Shown: one piece after another, positions 1 to 9,063 of the stretch
Numbering within the stretch: position 1 is the stretch's first letter
How the letters are laid out: each line of letters opens with the position of its first letter
NCBI RefSeq assembly: GCF_003955735.1
Contig: NZ_CP034464.1
Location: 2,852,001-2,916,000 of the forward strand
Length of the DNA: 64,000 nucleotides
Direction of reading: 5' to 3'
Source of the DNA: Undibacterium parvum
GTDB lineage: Bacteria; Pseudomonadota; Gammaproteobacteria; Burkholderiales; Burkholderiaceae_D
Position numbers and translations under genes: made by a program
Notes under the pieces: generated by a model
Databases searched by the model: none
The model's input: only the letters and a program-made list of their open reading frames with translations
What the model was told of the DNA's origin: nothing

Positions 1-311
1 AAAAAGACATGATTTTGGTTTCTGGATTTAATGTTTACCCGACTGAAATTGAGGGGGTGGTGGCGCTACATCCTGGTGTTTTGGAGTGTGCCTGCGTCGG
101 TGTCCCAGATGAAAATTCAGGGGAAGCGGTTAAGTTGTTCGTGGTTCGTAAAGACCCAGCATTGACGGTCGAGCAATTGATGGCCTATTGCAAAGAACAA
201 TTTACAGCCTACAAAAAACCAAAATATATAGAATTCCGCAACGACTTACCAAAGACCAATGTTGGAAAAATATTGCGCCGGGAATTACGCGATGAGAAAA
301 AAGCTGCTTAA
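1..311 (+). CDS. fadD: Long-chain acyl-CoA synthetase, C-terminal part (cut by window start)
   Basis: The last about 100 residues of an AMP-forming acyl-CoA ligase; the reading frame is open from base 3 and the gene begins before the window. The visible part holds the [12 protein letters not shown] hinge segment that links the large and small domains, and the C-terminal motif [13 protein letters not shown] with the catalytic lysine that contacts the acyl-adenylate. Over this stretch it differs from the next gene (547-2229) at only 8 of 100 residues, while synonymous positions differ much more, so the two are diverged tandem paralogues under protein-level constraint. Expected role: ATP-dependent activation of fatty acids to acyl-CoA at the inner face of the membrane. 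The internal ATG at base 9 is not a start. A terminator hairpin follows at 430-463. Confidence 0.93.
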   Translation, partial: KDMILVSGFNVYPTEIEGVVALHPGVLECACVGVPDENSGEAVKLFVVRKDPALTVEQLMAYCKEQFTAYKKPKYIEFRNDLPKTNVGKILRRELRDEKKAA

Positions 312-429
312 ATTTTTTTCTCGTATTTTGTTCTCTTAGATTCTTGAATTTAAATATTGAAACACAATTTTTAGTCGGTGAGATACTTGATAAAAAATGT
401 AATTTCGTGAGAACTATTTAATATTTCAC

Positions 430-463
430 AAAAAGAGGAAGGTTTATACCTTCCTCTTTTTTA
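430..463 (+). terminator. Rho-independent terminator after first fadD copy
   Basis: Perfect 12-bp stem (AAAAGAGGAAGG at 431-442 pairing with 449-460), a six-base loop and a T run. It separates the two fadD paralogues, so the second copy probably has its own promoter between 464 and 546. Confidence 0.85.
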
Positions 464-546
464 GTCAAACTCTATGCGTTTGTTAACGCTGCCGTGTGAA
501 TGGCATTGTTTGTCACAGTATACTTATCAGCAACTAGGAAAATAGC

Positions 547-2229
547 ATGGATAAATTTTGGTTAAAATCGTATCCGCAAGGCGTGCCTGCAGAGATCGAT
601 GTTTCGCAATACAAATCGTTAGTACATTTGCTGGAAGATTCATTTCAGAAGTATGCGTCTCGCAAAGCCTATGTCTGCATGGACAAATCTTTGAGCTACG
701 CTGAGCTTGATGTTTTGTCCAAAAAAATCGCAGCCTGGCTACAAAGTAAGGGATTGAGTAAAGGCGCTCGTGTGGCGATCATGATGCCCAATATCCTTCA
801 ATATCCGGTTGTGATTGCCGCAGTTCTGCGCGCAGGTTACACGGTCGTGAATGTAAATCCACTGTACACCCCGCGCGAATTGGAACATCAACTCAAGGAT
901 TCTGGTGCCGAAGCAGTTTTCATATTAGAAAATTTTGCGACTACCTTGCAGCAGATCGTCGCAAAGACAAATGTAAAGCATATTATTGTTGCTAGCATGG
1001 GCGATTTGTTAGGCGGTATAAAAGGTACGCTGGTTAATTTTGTGGTTCGTAAGCTAAAAAAGATGGTTCCGGCTTACTCGCTTCCAAACGCTGTTGGCTT
1101 TAATCAGATCATTGCAGAGGCGAAATCCTTGCCATTTCAGCCGGTAAATCTTGAGCACGATGACATCGCCTTCCTGCAGTACACGGGGGGGACCACCGGT
1201 GTTTCTAAAGGCGCGGTCTTAAGTCATAGAAATATTGTGGCAAATGTCTTGCAAAACGATGCATGGCTGATGACTGGTACTGATGCTAAAGGCGCGGCAG
1301 ATCAGAAAGTCATGGTTTGCGCCTTACCGCTCTACCATATCTTCGCGCTGACCGTTTGTAGCTTGGTCGGTACTCGTATCGGCGCCCTGACTTTGCTGAT
1401 ACCCAATCCGCGTGATATGCCAGGTTTTGTCAAAGAATTGGCGAAATACAAAGTGAACATTTTCCCCGCAGTTAACACTTTGTATAACGGCTTATTGAAT
1501 AACCCAGATTTTGCAAAACTGGATTTTTCTGGTTACCAAATTTGCGTGGGCGGTGGCATGGCGGTGCAAAAAGCGGTTGCCGACAAGTGGTTGAAGGTCA
1601 CTGGCTGCGCCATTTTGGAAGGTTACGGTCTTTCTGAAACTTCGCCAGTCGCCACCGCCAATCCGGCCAGCACCACTGAATTTTCAGGCACGATAGGCTT
1701 ACCTTTGCCGTCTACTGAAATCGCAATTCTAGACGATGATGGTAATCGCCTACCTCTGGGACACTCTGGTGAAATTGCTATTCGTGGCCCGCAAGTGATG
1801 ATGGGATATTGGAATCGGCCTGAAGAGACCGCAAACTCTATGACCGCTGATGGTTATTTCAAGACTGGTGACGTCGGCATTATGGATTTCCGCGGTTACA
1901 CCACCATCGTTGATCGTAAAAAGGACATGGTGCTGGTATCCGGGTTTAATGTGTATCCAAACGAGATAGAAGGGGTGTTAGCTTTACATCCCGGTGTTTT
2001 GGAATGCGCTTGCGTTGGTGTCCCAGATGTTAATTCTGGTGAAGCTGTGAAATTATTTGTGGTGCGCAAAGATCCTAATTTAACCGTTGAGCAGTTAATG
2101 GATTATTGTAAAGAGCAGTTCACCGGCTATAAAAAACCTAAGTACATCGAGTTCCGTACTGATTTACCGAAGACAAATGTGGGAAAAATTTTACGTCGTG
2201 AACTGCGCGACGAGAAAAAAGCTGCGTAA
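547..2229 (+). CDS. fadD: Long-chain fatty acid--CoA ligase
   Basis: Full-length (560 residues) AMP-forming acyl-CoA synthetase, close to the usual length of FadD. The phosphate-binding P-loop motif YTGGTTGVSKGA lies at about residues 212-223, the adenine-binding motif GYGLSETSP at about 359, the TGD motif near 440, the hinge [16 protein letters not shown] at about 455-470 and the catalytic-lysine motif [13 protein letters not shown] at the C-terminus. It converts a fatty acid, ATP and CoA to acyl-CoA, feeding beta-oxidation; genes for the later steps lie at 46351-51975 in the same window. It is the second member of a tandem pair with the truncated gene at 1-311. It faces rapZ convergently, with a hairpin in the 56-bp gap. 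Confidence 0.96.
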   Translation: MDKFWLKSYPQGVPAEIDVSQYKSLVHLLEDSFQKYASRKAYVCMDKSLSYAELDVLSKKIAAWLQSKGLSKGARVAIMMPNILQYPVVIAAVLRAGYTVVNVNPLYTPRELEHQLKDSGAEAVFILENFATTLQQIVAKTNVKHIIVASMGDLLGGIKGTLVNFVVRKLKKMVPAYSLPNAVGFNQIIAEAKSLPFQPVNLEHDDIAFLQYTGGTTGVSKGAVLSHRNIVANVLQNDAWLMTGTDAKGAADQKVMVCALPLYHIFALTVCSLVGTRIGALTLLIPNPRDMPGFVKELAKYKVNIFPAVNTLYNGLLNNPDFAKLDFSGYQICVGGGMAVQKAVADKWLKVTGCAILEGYGLSETSPVATANPASTTEFSGTIGLPLPSTEIAILDDDGNRLPLGHSGEIAIRGPQVMMGYWNRPEETANSMTADGYFKTGDVGIMDFRGYTTIVDRKKDMVLVSGFNVYPNEIEGVLALHPGVLECACVGVPDVNSGEAVKLFVVRKDPNLTVEQLMDYCKEQFTGYKKPKYIEFRTDLPKTNVGKILRRELRDEKKAA

Positions 2230-2242
2230 TTTGTGTTGTGCA

Positions 2243-2277
2243 GATAAACGCAGCTCTTCGCGAGAGATGCGTTTATC
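2243..2277. terminator. Hairpin between convergent fadD and rapZ
   Basis: Perfect 10-bp stem (GATAAACGCA at 2243-2252 with TGCGTTTATC at 2268-2277); inside it CTCT/AGAG extends the structure. It sits exactly between the stop codons of fadD and rapZ and could stop transcription in both directions, although neither side has a long T run. Confidence 0.6.
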
Positions 2278-2285
2278 CTCAACGT

Positions 2286-3149
2286 TTAGGACAGGCGTCG
2301 GTGTCGCACCAATACCTGTTCTGAGCTCTTGAAGTAGGCCGCCAGTTTTTCCACCATAAAAACTGAGCGGTGCTGTCCGCCGGTGCAACCTATCCCTATA
2401 GTCAGATAACTACGGTTATCGTGTTTAAAAGAAGGCATCCATTTTTCTATGAAATGACGGATGTCCTCGTATAATTCCTGCGCCATCGCTTGGGCTTCCA
2501 GAAAATCCACTACCGCTGTATCGCGCCCCGTCAAAGGACGTAAATTGACGTCATAGTAGGGGTTAGGCAGCATGCGCACGTCAAAAACAAAATCAGTGTC
2601 CAGCGGCACCCCGATTTTGAAGGCGAAGGATTCGAACATCAGGGTGAGTGGTGCATGTTCAACCTGAATCACGTCCTTCACCCAGGTCCGTAAAGTGTTC
2701 GCGCTTAGGCTGGACGTATCTACCACATGAGCAAGGAATTGAAGTGTCGCTAGCATCTCCCTTTCTTCCTCTATGCATTCGGTCAGACTTAACCTATCCC
2801 CTATCGATGGGGCTTTTTGCAATCTATGTGATAGCGGATGGCTGCGTCGGGTTTCGGAGAATCGTGCCACCAGCGACTCGGTGCTAGCAGTCAGGAACAA
2901 GATCGTGACTTCATGCCCTTCCAGTTTTAATTTTTCTATGGTATCAGGCAGGCCGGTGAGCAAATGGGCGCTACGTGAATCTATTGCCATGGCGGCATTT
3001 TGTATGCCTTCACTCAATAGTGTGGTGATCAGTTCGGGCAAGAGGCTAGGGGGCAAATTATCGACACAATAGTAGCCGGCATCCTCTACCACATTAAGTG
3101 CAACCGATTTTCCTGAGCCAGAAATACCTGAAATAAGCAAGATGCGCAT
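2286..3149 (-). CDS. rapZ: RNase adapter protein RapZ
   Basis: 287 residues, the usual length for RapZ (YvcJ/YhbJ family). The N-terminal P-loop GISGSGKS is at residues 8-15, followed by the [14 protein letters not shown] segment typical of the family. The C-terminal domain carries the signature [13 protein letters not shown]. In Escherichia coli RapZ binds small RNAs and guides RNase E to control glucosamine-6-phosphate synthase, and its C-terminal domain senses the sugar phosphate; whether the role is the same here is an inference. It is the last gene of the minus-strand ptsN-hprK-rapZ block, 29 bp after hprK. Confidence 0.96.
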   Translation of the reverse strand: MRILLISGISGSGKSVALNVVEDAGYYCVDNLPPSLLPELITTLLSEGIQNAAMAIDSRSAHLLTGLPDTIEKLKLEGHEVTILFLTASTESLVARFSETRRSHPLSHRLQKAPSIGDRLSLTECIEEEREMLATLQFLAHVVDTSSLSANTLRTWVKDVIQVEHAPLTLMFESFAFKIGVPLDTDFVFDVRMLPNPYYDVNLRPLTGRDTAVVDFLEAQAMAQELYEDIRHFIEKWMPSFKHDNRSYLTIGIGCTGGQHRSVFMVEKLAAYFKSSEQVLVRHRRLS

Positions 3150-3178
3150 AAGTGGGAGCGGTAAGGAGTGAGAGCTTA

Positions 3179-4123
3179 CTATTCGTTGTCTTCATTCATA
3201 GCGCGCCTTTGGCGTTCCATGAACTCTTCTAAAGTGTTAATTCCACGCAGCTGCAGGATAGTATTGCGAACCGCGGCCTCGAGTAGAACCGCAATATTCC
3301 GACCGGCAGCAACCGGAATGACTACCTTCTTAATGGGTAAGCCCAATACGTCTTCTGTGACCGAATCGATAGGCAGGCGTTCGTAGTTTTCTTCTAAAGT
3401 ACTACGTCTAATCAGGTGCACAATTAATTTCAAACGCATCTTACGACGCACCGCGGTTTCGCCGAAAATAGTTTTGATGTCGAGTAAACCCAGGCCACGT
3501 ACTTCCAATAAATTTTGCAATAGATCGGGGCAGCGCCCTTCTATCATATTCGGTGCGATACGCGAAAACTCCACCGCGTCGTCAGCGACTAAACCGTGAC
3601 TGCGTGAAATCAATTCCAGACCTAATTCACTTTTACCTAAACCAGACTCACCGGTAATCAATACGCCAACGCCCAGCACATCCATAAACACGCCATGCAT
3701 GGTAATCCGCTGCGCCAGCTTTTTGGATAAATAGACCCGCAGATAATCGATTACCTGGGCCGCAGGTAAGGGCGTGGAAAACAGCGGGATACTATTGTCA
3801 TCACAGGTGGTCAGGAAAGGCGCTGGCGATTCCAAGCCCTGTGCGACGATCAGCGCAGGCGGTGCGCCAGCGACTAGCTCTTTGATTAGATTGCCACGAG
3901 ACAGTGGTGACAGCCTATGGTAATAAGCGAGTTCCTGATGACCTAAGACTTGGATACGACCAGGATGTATGAGGTTAAGATGTCCTACTTGATCTGCCGA
4001 GGAAGTTGCATCTCCGGTGATTTGTTTTTCTCCGCCAGAAAAACCAGCAAACCACCCTAATTGTAAAGCGTCACGATTGTCATCATAGATTTTCTGTACG
4101 GTCAATTCAGTGAGTATTGGCAT
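3179..4123 (-). CDS. hprK: HPr kinase/phosphorylase
   Basis: 314 residues, full length. The C-terminal catalytic domain has the Walker A motif GESGLGKS at residues 158-165, preceded by the conserved MHG (His143), and the family signature [10 protein letters not shown] about 50 residues further on. HprK phosphorylates and dephosphorylates the seryl residue of HPr. In Proteobacteria it normally accompanies a regulatory PTS without sugar transport, which fits ptsN directly upstream (54-bp gap) and rapZ downstream. No HPr (ptsH) or EI gene is in the window. Confidence 0.96.
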   Translation of the reverse strand: MPILTELTVQKIYDDNRDALQLGWFAGFSGGEKQITGDATSSADQVGHLNLIHPGRIQVLGHQELAYYHRLSPLSRGNLIKELVAGAPPALIVAQGLESPAPFLTTCDDNSIPLFSTPLPAAQVIDYLRVYLSKKLAQRITMHGVFMDVLGVGVLITGESGLGKSELGLELISRSHGLVADDAVEFSRIAPNMIEGRCPDLLQNLLEVRGLGLLDIKTIFGETAVRRKMRLKLIVHLIRRSTLEENYERLPIDSVTEDVLGLPIKKVVIPVAAGRNIAVLLEAAVRNTILQLRGINTLEEFMERQRRAMNEDNE

Positions 4124-4177
4124 AGTAGCTGCTTAATGATAGATCGTCGGGCGCATAGGATGTGCTGTCGCTAGGAC

Positions 4178-4651
4178 TCAGGAAATCGCTTGTAAATCTG
4201 GTTTCCAAGTCGTAATTTTCTCGTAAATTACATGCGCATCAGTTTCTGTCGTCAATGATACTCGGAAAGCCTCACTTGAGAGCATTTCGGCAATTTCTGA
4301 CAGAATTTCTAAGTGCTGTTGCGTCACATGGTCAGGCATCAATAAGAAAATCAAGAGATTCACCGCTTGCCCGTCCGGAGATTCGAAGGGAATCGGTTCT
4401 GCTAAGCGTACGAAGGCTGCTATCGGGGCTTTCAGCCCTTTAATTCTGCCGTGCGGTACTGCGACACCATGCCCTAAGCCGGTCGATCCCAGGCGTTCAC
4501 GCGCAAACAGATTATCTGAAACGATGGAGCGAGCAATGCTGCAATTATTCTCAAATAAGAGACCAGCTTGCTCAAAAGCACGTTTTTTGCTGGAGACTTC
4601 AAGATCTAGCAGCACATTAGCGAGTGGGAGTATTTTTGCGATATTCGTCAT
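4178..4651 (-). CDS. ptsN: PTS IIA-like nitrogen regulatory protein PtsN
   Basis: 157 residues, one PTS EIIA type-2 domain. The phosphorylated histidine lies in the motif GVAVPHGRI (His67). EIIA-Ntr is the end acceptor of the regulatory phosphotransfer chain EI-Ntr, NPr/HPr, PtsN, and in other Proteobacteria controls potassium transport and stress responses rather than sugar uptake. It leads the minus-strand ptsN-hprK-rapZ block. In many Burkholderiales rpoN and hpf precede ptsN; here the upstream neighbour is instead a GGDEF/EAL gene ending at 4741. A 17-bp near-palindrome lies at 4685-4701, 34 bp upstream of its start. Confidence 0.95.
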   Translation of the reverse strand: MTNIAKILPLANVLLDLEVSSKKRAFEQAGLLFENNCSIARSIVSDNLFARERLGSTGLGHGVAVPHGRIKGLKAPIAAFVRLAEPIPFESPDGQAVNLLIFLLMPDHVTQQHLEILSEIAEMLSSEAFRVSLTTETDAHVIYEKITTWKPDLQAIS

Positions 4652-4684
4652 GATGCAAAATCAGTGGTGATGCTCATTGGTCAA

Positions 4685-4701
4685 GCACGGACAGTCCGTG
4701 C
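4685..4701. promoter_or_regulatory. 17-bp palindrome upstream of ptsN
   Basis: GCACGGAC-A-GTCCGTGC, perfect 8-bp arms around one base. On the minus strand a TTGACC hexamer (4679-4684) follows it at once. It could be an operator for ptsN or a compact hairpin after the upstream gene; there is no T run in either direction, and I see no good -10 at the right distance from the hexamer. Confidence 0.35.
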
Positions 4702-4740
4702 GCGCCAAATTATAGACTTCTTTCTGAAACTACGCGTAAA

Positions 4741-7419
4741 TCATGACTTAGGAGTGTGACTAATTAGTAAATTTTCAAAGTCGCTAGCGGATAACGGCTT
4801 GCTGAAAAGAAATCCTTGCATTTCTTGGCAGCCAGAGTCGGTCAAAAAGTCTAACTGTTCGGTTTTCTCTACGCCTTCGGCGGTGACGCTTAAGCCTAGC
4901 GCGCTCGCCATCGCGATAATCGCGCGGGTCAATACTACTGAGTCTTGCTTTTCTGGAATATCACGAATGAAGGATCGGTCTATCTTCAAGTTGTCGATAG
5001 GGAAGCGTTGCAGATACGACAGAGAAGAAAAGCCCGTACCAAAATCATCCAGAGAAATACTGACACCTAATTTTTTGATGGAGGTAAACACCGGTAGCAG
5101 CAGGTCTAACTCGCCCATCAGTAGGCCCTCAGTAATTTCTAACTGTAATCCTTGCCCTGGCAACTTAGTCTCATTTAATACTTGTTGAATGAAGTTAAAT
5201 AAACCTGGATCTTGAAATTGCTTAGGAGAGATATTCACGCTAATCACGAAATCCGGAAAAAATTCATCTCTCCAATATTTCGCCCGCAAACAGGCTTGTT
5301 CCAAAACCCAGCGACCTATCGGCAGTATCAAGCCTATCTCTTCAGAAATAGGAATAAATTCATCAGGAGGAATAATGCCAACATCCGGCATCTGCCAGCG
5401 AATTAAGGCCTCGGCACCGACGATGGCCGAGGTTTTCAGGCAAACCTTGGGCTGATAGAAAACCAGAAATTCTTGCTCAGTCAGGGCGCGACGCAGGTTT
5501 TTTTCCAATGCGTAACGATGCTGAGCTCTTACATTCAGTTCCGTAGTGAAAAACTGATAGTTATTCCGGCCTGATTCTTTGGCCAGATACATGGCCGAAT
5601 CGGCGCAACGTAACAAGGTTGAGGCATCTGCAGCATCATGCGGATAGACGCTGATGCCGATTGAGGTGCCGAGATGGTATTCATTGCCATCGATCAAGAA
5701 GGGTTCGCGCATACGTGCCAAAACGCGCTCCGCCAGATCTTTTAAGTGCAGTGCACTATCGAACTCTTCTGCCACGATGACAAACTCATCGCCGCCTAAA
5801 CGCGCCAACATGTCTGAGCTACGGATGCAGGAACTGAGCCGGGTCGAAACATCACACAACAAGGTGTCACCAGCGGCATGTCCGGCGGTATCGTTAACGT
5901 TTTTAAACCGATCCAGATCTAAAAAAAGCAGGGCGATTTTTTTTTGTTGATGCTGCGCATTGGCCAGTGCCTGTGCCAATCTTTGGCTTAGTTGATGGCG
6001 GTTGGGGAGTCCAGTCAATGCGTCATGCGCCGCGATGTATTGCAACTGTCGCTGAGTTTCTCTGACTTCGGTGGTGTCGGTAAATGAAATTAATACTGCG
6101 CTGGTGAGTTTGCTATTGGGCTCGTTGATAGGTAGTACATTGACCAACAACCACACCACGGTATGGTCTTCTAATTCCAGCCCTATCGATAAATTAAAGA
6201 TAGGGTGGCCAGTGCGAAAGACCACCGAGGCGGGGTCATTACGCATCTCAATTGTGGCGCCATCTTCGCTGATAATACGTTTAAAGTAACGATGCCTACG
6301 TCCTACAGCGTTGCAATCCTTGATTTTCAATATGCGTTGCGCGCTAGGGTTGCAGGTCAGAATTTGCCCCTTTGAAGCCAGCACCATAATGCCTTCGGTT
6401 AAGTTGGTGACGACCGCTCGATAGCGTTCTTCACTCTCTTCCAGGCTGCGCTCCATATTTTTTTTGTCTATCGCCAAAGCGACTAGGGCACTGACATCGA
6501 TCATTAAGGCTTGCTCGTCCTTGCTCGGAGCGTGCCGATCATCATGATAGACATCGATGCTGCCGAGGATGACGTTAAAAGCAGTCTTAATCGGCAGCGA
6601 CCAGCAGGAGCGCAGTCCATACCCTAAGGCTAGCTCAGCGTCATCTTTCCATAGCGGGCTACTGGCAATGTCATCGACGATACACAGCAGCGTGCTGGCA
6701 ATTGCCGCGCCGCAGGAGCCTGAGTTTAGTCCTTTGTTGTGCTGCTTTAATGCATGGAAATATTCTTCGGGTAGTGAGGGCGCAGCACCCAAATTTAAGC
6801 TTTGTGTATCCGCATCAAATAAGAGGATGGCGCAGCGACTGCCATTGTCGAGCAGGCGCTCCATGCGATCGCATACGTCTTCAAGGATATGCGCCAGCGG
6901 CTTGTCCTGAGCAATCATCTCAAGAATTTCTCGTTCATGATGCAGGGCCTCATTGGCCCGCGCAAACACTTGCGGAGTAATGATTTTCGCTTCTGGTTTG
7001 AGTTTGGGAGTTGCTGAAAACGGATGCGCGCTTAGGTCGCGCACGGTCAGTTGAATCAGGTTGTGGGCATCGTCAATAAAACCCAGGCAGCGTACTTCCA
7101 CCTCTATCACTTGTTGATCCAGCGTTCGGCATAGACAGTGTAGCGGACTACTGCCAGACTGATTTTTGACTAATCTTTTTTGAAAAATTTCTTGATCGGC
7201 TAAGGCAGGATCAAACAAAAATGCCACAGGCATCATGCCTAGAACTTGCTTACTATCCTCGGCCTTGAGTAAGCGCAAGGCTGCTAGATTGCTGTGAACG
7301 ATCAGACCATCGAGTAAGAAAAAACTGGCATCTTGTTCGTGCTTAAGGCGCAGGCTTTGCCAAAAATCATCGGCATCGATGTGTTTCGCTCGGGTGGATA
7401 TTGGGGCTAATTGACTCAC
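4741..7419 (-). CDS. PAS/GAF-sensing diguanylate cyclase/phosphodiesterase (GGDEF-EAL)
   Basis: 892 residues with no evident membrane segment. An N-terminal PAS-like region (about 15-125) is followed by a GAF domain (about 170-315), a second PAS (about 330-450), a GGDEF domain with an intact RLGGDEF signature (about 540) and an EAL domain beginning with GAEALIRW (about 669) and retaining DDFGTGFSSL, KIDRSFI and AEGVE. Both catalytic motifs look complete, so it could make and/or break cyclic di-GMP; which activity dominates cannot be read from sequence. It starts divergently from nothing close and ends 89 bp before ptsN. Its ligand is unknown. Confidence 0.92.
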   Translation of the reverse strand: MSQLAPISTRAKHIDADDFWQSLRLKHEQDASFFLLDGLIVHSNLAALRLLKAEDSKQVLGMMPVAFLFDPALADQEIFQKRLVKNQSGSSPLHCLCRTLDQQVIEVEVRCLGFIDDAHNLIQLTVRDLSAHPFSATPKLKPEAKIITPQVFARANEALHHEREILEMIAQDKPLAHILEDVCDRMERLLDNGSRCAILLFDADTQSLNLGAAPSLPEEYFHALKQHNKGLNSGSCGAAIASTLLCIVDDIASSPLWKDDAELALGYGLRSCWSLPIKTAFNVILGSIDVYHDDRHAPSKDEQALMIDVSALVALAIDKKNMERSLEESEERYRAVVTNLTEGIMVLASKGQILTCNPSAQRILKIKDCNAVGRRHRYFKRIISEDGATIEMRNDPASVVFRTGHPIFNLSIGLELEDHTVVWLLVNVLPINEPNSKLTSAVLISFTDTTEVRETQRQLQYIAAHDALTGLPNRHQLSQRLAQALANAQHQQKKIALLFLDLDRFKNVNDTAGHAAGDTLLCDVSTRLSSCIRSSDMLARLGGDEFVIVAEEFDSALHLKDLAERVLARMREPFLIDGNEYHLGTSIGISVYPHDAADASTLLRCADSAMYLAKESGRNNYQFFTTELNVRAQHRYALEKNLRRALTEQEFLVFYQPKVCLKTSAIVGAEALIRWQMPDVGIIPPDEFIPISEEIGLILPIGRWVLEQACLRAKYWRDEFFPDFVISVNISPKQFQDPGLFNFIQQVLNETKLPGQGLQLEITEGLLMGELDLLLPVFTSIKKLGVSISLDDFGTGFSSLSYLQRFPIDNLKIDRSFIRDIPEKQDSVVLTRAIIAMASALGLSVTAEGVEKTEQLDFLTDSGCQEMQGFLFSKPLSASDFENLLISHTPKS

Positions 7420-7523
7420 AGCACAGTCTGCTCTTACTTAAAATAAAGTTGGCGTCTACTGTAGCGTAAGCGCAGCGCGCTCACAACTACAATTACAATT
7501 GATGACACTCGGCCAAATCGCGA

Positions 7524-8153
7524 TTAATTCAGGTCCAGGCGCAAAAATAACAGCAGCACATCGCCGTTGCCCTTGTTCTGAGACAGGCGCGGTATATACG
7601 ATGCCATTAATTTACTCCGGCGAGTACCGATAGAGGCGACCGGCAATACACCAGGAAAAGGAATGCCGGAGAAATAATCAGTACGGCTAATTAACAGCGC
7701 GGTGTAACCTATACCTGCTTCAAAATTACCCCCTATCGGTTGCATCCATTGATGTGCATAGCCGGCCATAAATTGTGGCTTGAAATGAGAATCTGAAATG
7801 GCCAGGCCAAATAGCGAGTCTTCATTATCTTTTTTATTTCTGACTGCCTTACTAAAACCCAGGCCCCAGGCGTTTTCATTGAGTTCTGCGATGCGTTCAG
7901 CGGTGTAGGTATTGCGACCATGTCTGGCGTAACCAGAGAGCATGATGGAGAGTTCGCCGTTTTCAAGAATGTTCGTGGTGCCTGCCTTGGCCTGCTCCCA
8001 CCAACCCGGTTCGGGACTGGTTGTCGCTACGCTGGTGACGGCTGGCTGGCTGCTGTTGGATGCTTCCTGTGCAAAGCTGTTTATGCTTAGACCTGCGAGT
8101 AGGGCGGTGACGGCCAGGTAAGAGACGAATTTTTTCAAATTAAATAATGACAT
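7524..8153 (-). CDS. pagP: Lipid IVA/lipid A palmitoyltransferase PagP
   Basis: 209 residues with a signal peptide (charged start, hydrophobic stretch, cleavage likely after NSFAQ). The mature part aligns with E. coli PagP without gaps at the active site: the histidine in GYARHGRN lies 18 residues before the conserved tryptophan of NAWGLGF, as His33 does in E. coli, and the Asp-Ser pair is present in ISDSHFKPQF. The C-terminal VLPVASIG and SYIPR strands also match. PagP is an outer-membrane eight-strand barrel that moves palmitate from phospholipid to lipid A. It lies 46 bp after queF and may be transcribed with ilvA-queF. Confidence 0.88.
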   Translation of the reverse strand: MSLFNLKKFVSYLAVTALLAGLSINSFAQEASNSSQPAVTSVATTSPEPGWWEQAKAGTTNILENGELSIMLSGYARHGRNTYTAERIAELNENAWGLGFSKAVRNKKDNEDSLFGLAISDSHFKPQFMAGYAHQWMQPIGGNFEAGIGYTALLISRTDYFSGIPFPGVLPVASIGTRRSKLMASYIPRLSQNKGNGDVLLLFLRLDLN

Positions 8154-8199
8154 AAGTGAGGGCTAAATTGATGAAAGAAAATTTCGAGATGGACGCCGT

Positions 8200-9045
8200 T
8201 TATTGGCGCGCATTGCGGGCGTTTGAGGGTTTCTGTGCGCTACTGAAATTACTGCGCCATGGATTGATATCGAGCCCACCACGTCTGGTATAACGGGCGT
8301 ACACCGAGAGTTTTTGTGGTGCGCATTGCTGCATAATGTCGGTAAAAATACGCTCTACACATTGCTCATGAAATTCATTGTGTTCGCGAAATCCTATCAG
8401 GTATTTGAGTAGACCTTCCTGATCGATAGGCGCACCGACATAGCGTATCTGCACGCTGCCCCAATCCGGTTGCCCGGTTACCAGGCAGTTTGATTTTAGC
8501 AGATGCGAGACTAGGGTTTCCTCTACCGGTGCGACCAGATTATCGCACTTGAGTAAAGATGGATTGGGGGCATAGCTATCGACTTCTATATCGAGTCGGT
8601 CGATTAAAATACCGTCTAACTCTTGCATAGACAGTTTGGAAAAGTCTTCTTGCATCAGCAGGCTTACTTGCACCCCAGCCCCGAAGCCGGCCGATAAATC
8701 GGTACGCAGTAAGTTCAATAGTGCGTCCGTGTCCGCTAACTTGGTCTGGTTAAAGGAATTCAAATACAGCTTAAAAGACTTGGATTCTATGATGTTGGCA
8801 GAATCGGCTGGCGCCATAATCGTGGCGATCGCCACTTGCGGCTTGCCGCGCAGATTTAGCCAGGAGACTTCATAGGCATTCCAAATATCCATGCCGAAAA
8901 AGGGCAAGTTGTTGCTGATGCCAATTTCCTGACGCTTGTCCGCCCTAGGGATAGGGAATAGTAGCGAGGCATCATACTGCGTGGTGTAGCTGGCAGTTTT
9001 CCCTAGCGTGGATTGTTCCGGCTGGTTGTGGTTATTCGTGTTCAT
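8200..9045 (-). CDS. queF: NADPH-dependent 7-cyano-7-deazaguanine reductase QueF
   Basis: 281 residues, the long two-domain form found in E. coli. The conserved [15 protein letters not shown] motif (NADPH/substrate site) lies at about residues 88-103, and the catalytic cysteine sits in [14 protein letters not shown] at about residue 190. The enzyme reduces preQ0 to preQ1, the last step before insertion of the queuosine precursor into tRNA. It starts 18 bp after the stop of ilvA on the same strand, a linkage seen in other Burkholderiales, and is followed by pagP. Confidence 0.96.
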   Translation of the reverse strand: MNTNNHNQPEQSTLGKTASYTTQYDASLLFPIPRADKRQEIGISNNLPFFGMDIWNAYEVSWLNLRGKPQVAIATIMAPADSANIIESKSFKLYLNSFNQTKLADTDALLNLLRTDLSAGFGAGVQVSLLMQEDFSKLSMQELDGILIDRLDIEVDSYAPNPSLLKCDNLVAPVEETLVSHLLKSNCLVTGQPDWGSVQIRYVGAPIDQEGLLKYLIGFREHNEFHEQCVERIFTDIMQQCAPQKLSVYARYTRRGGLDINPWRSNFSSAQKPSNARNARQ

Positions 9046-9063
9046 AGGGCATTACTAAGGGGC

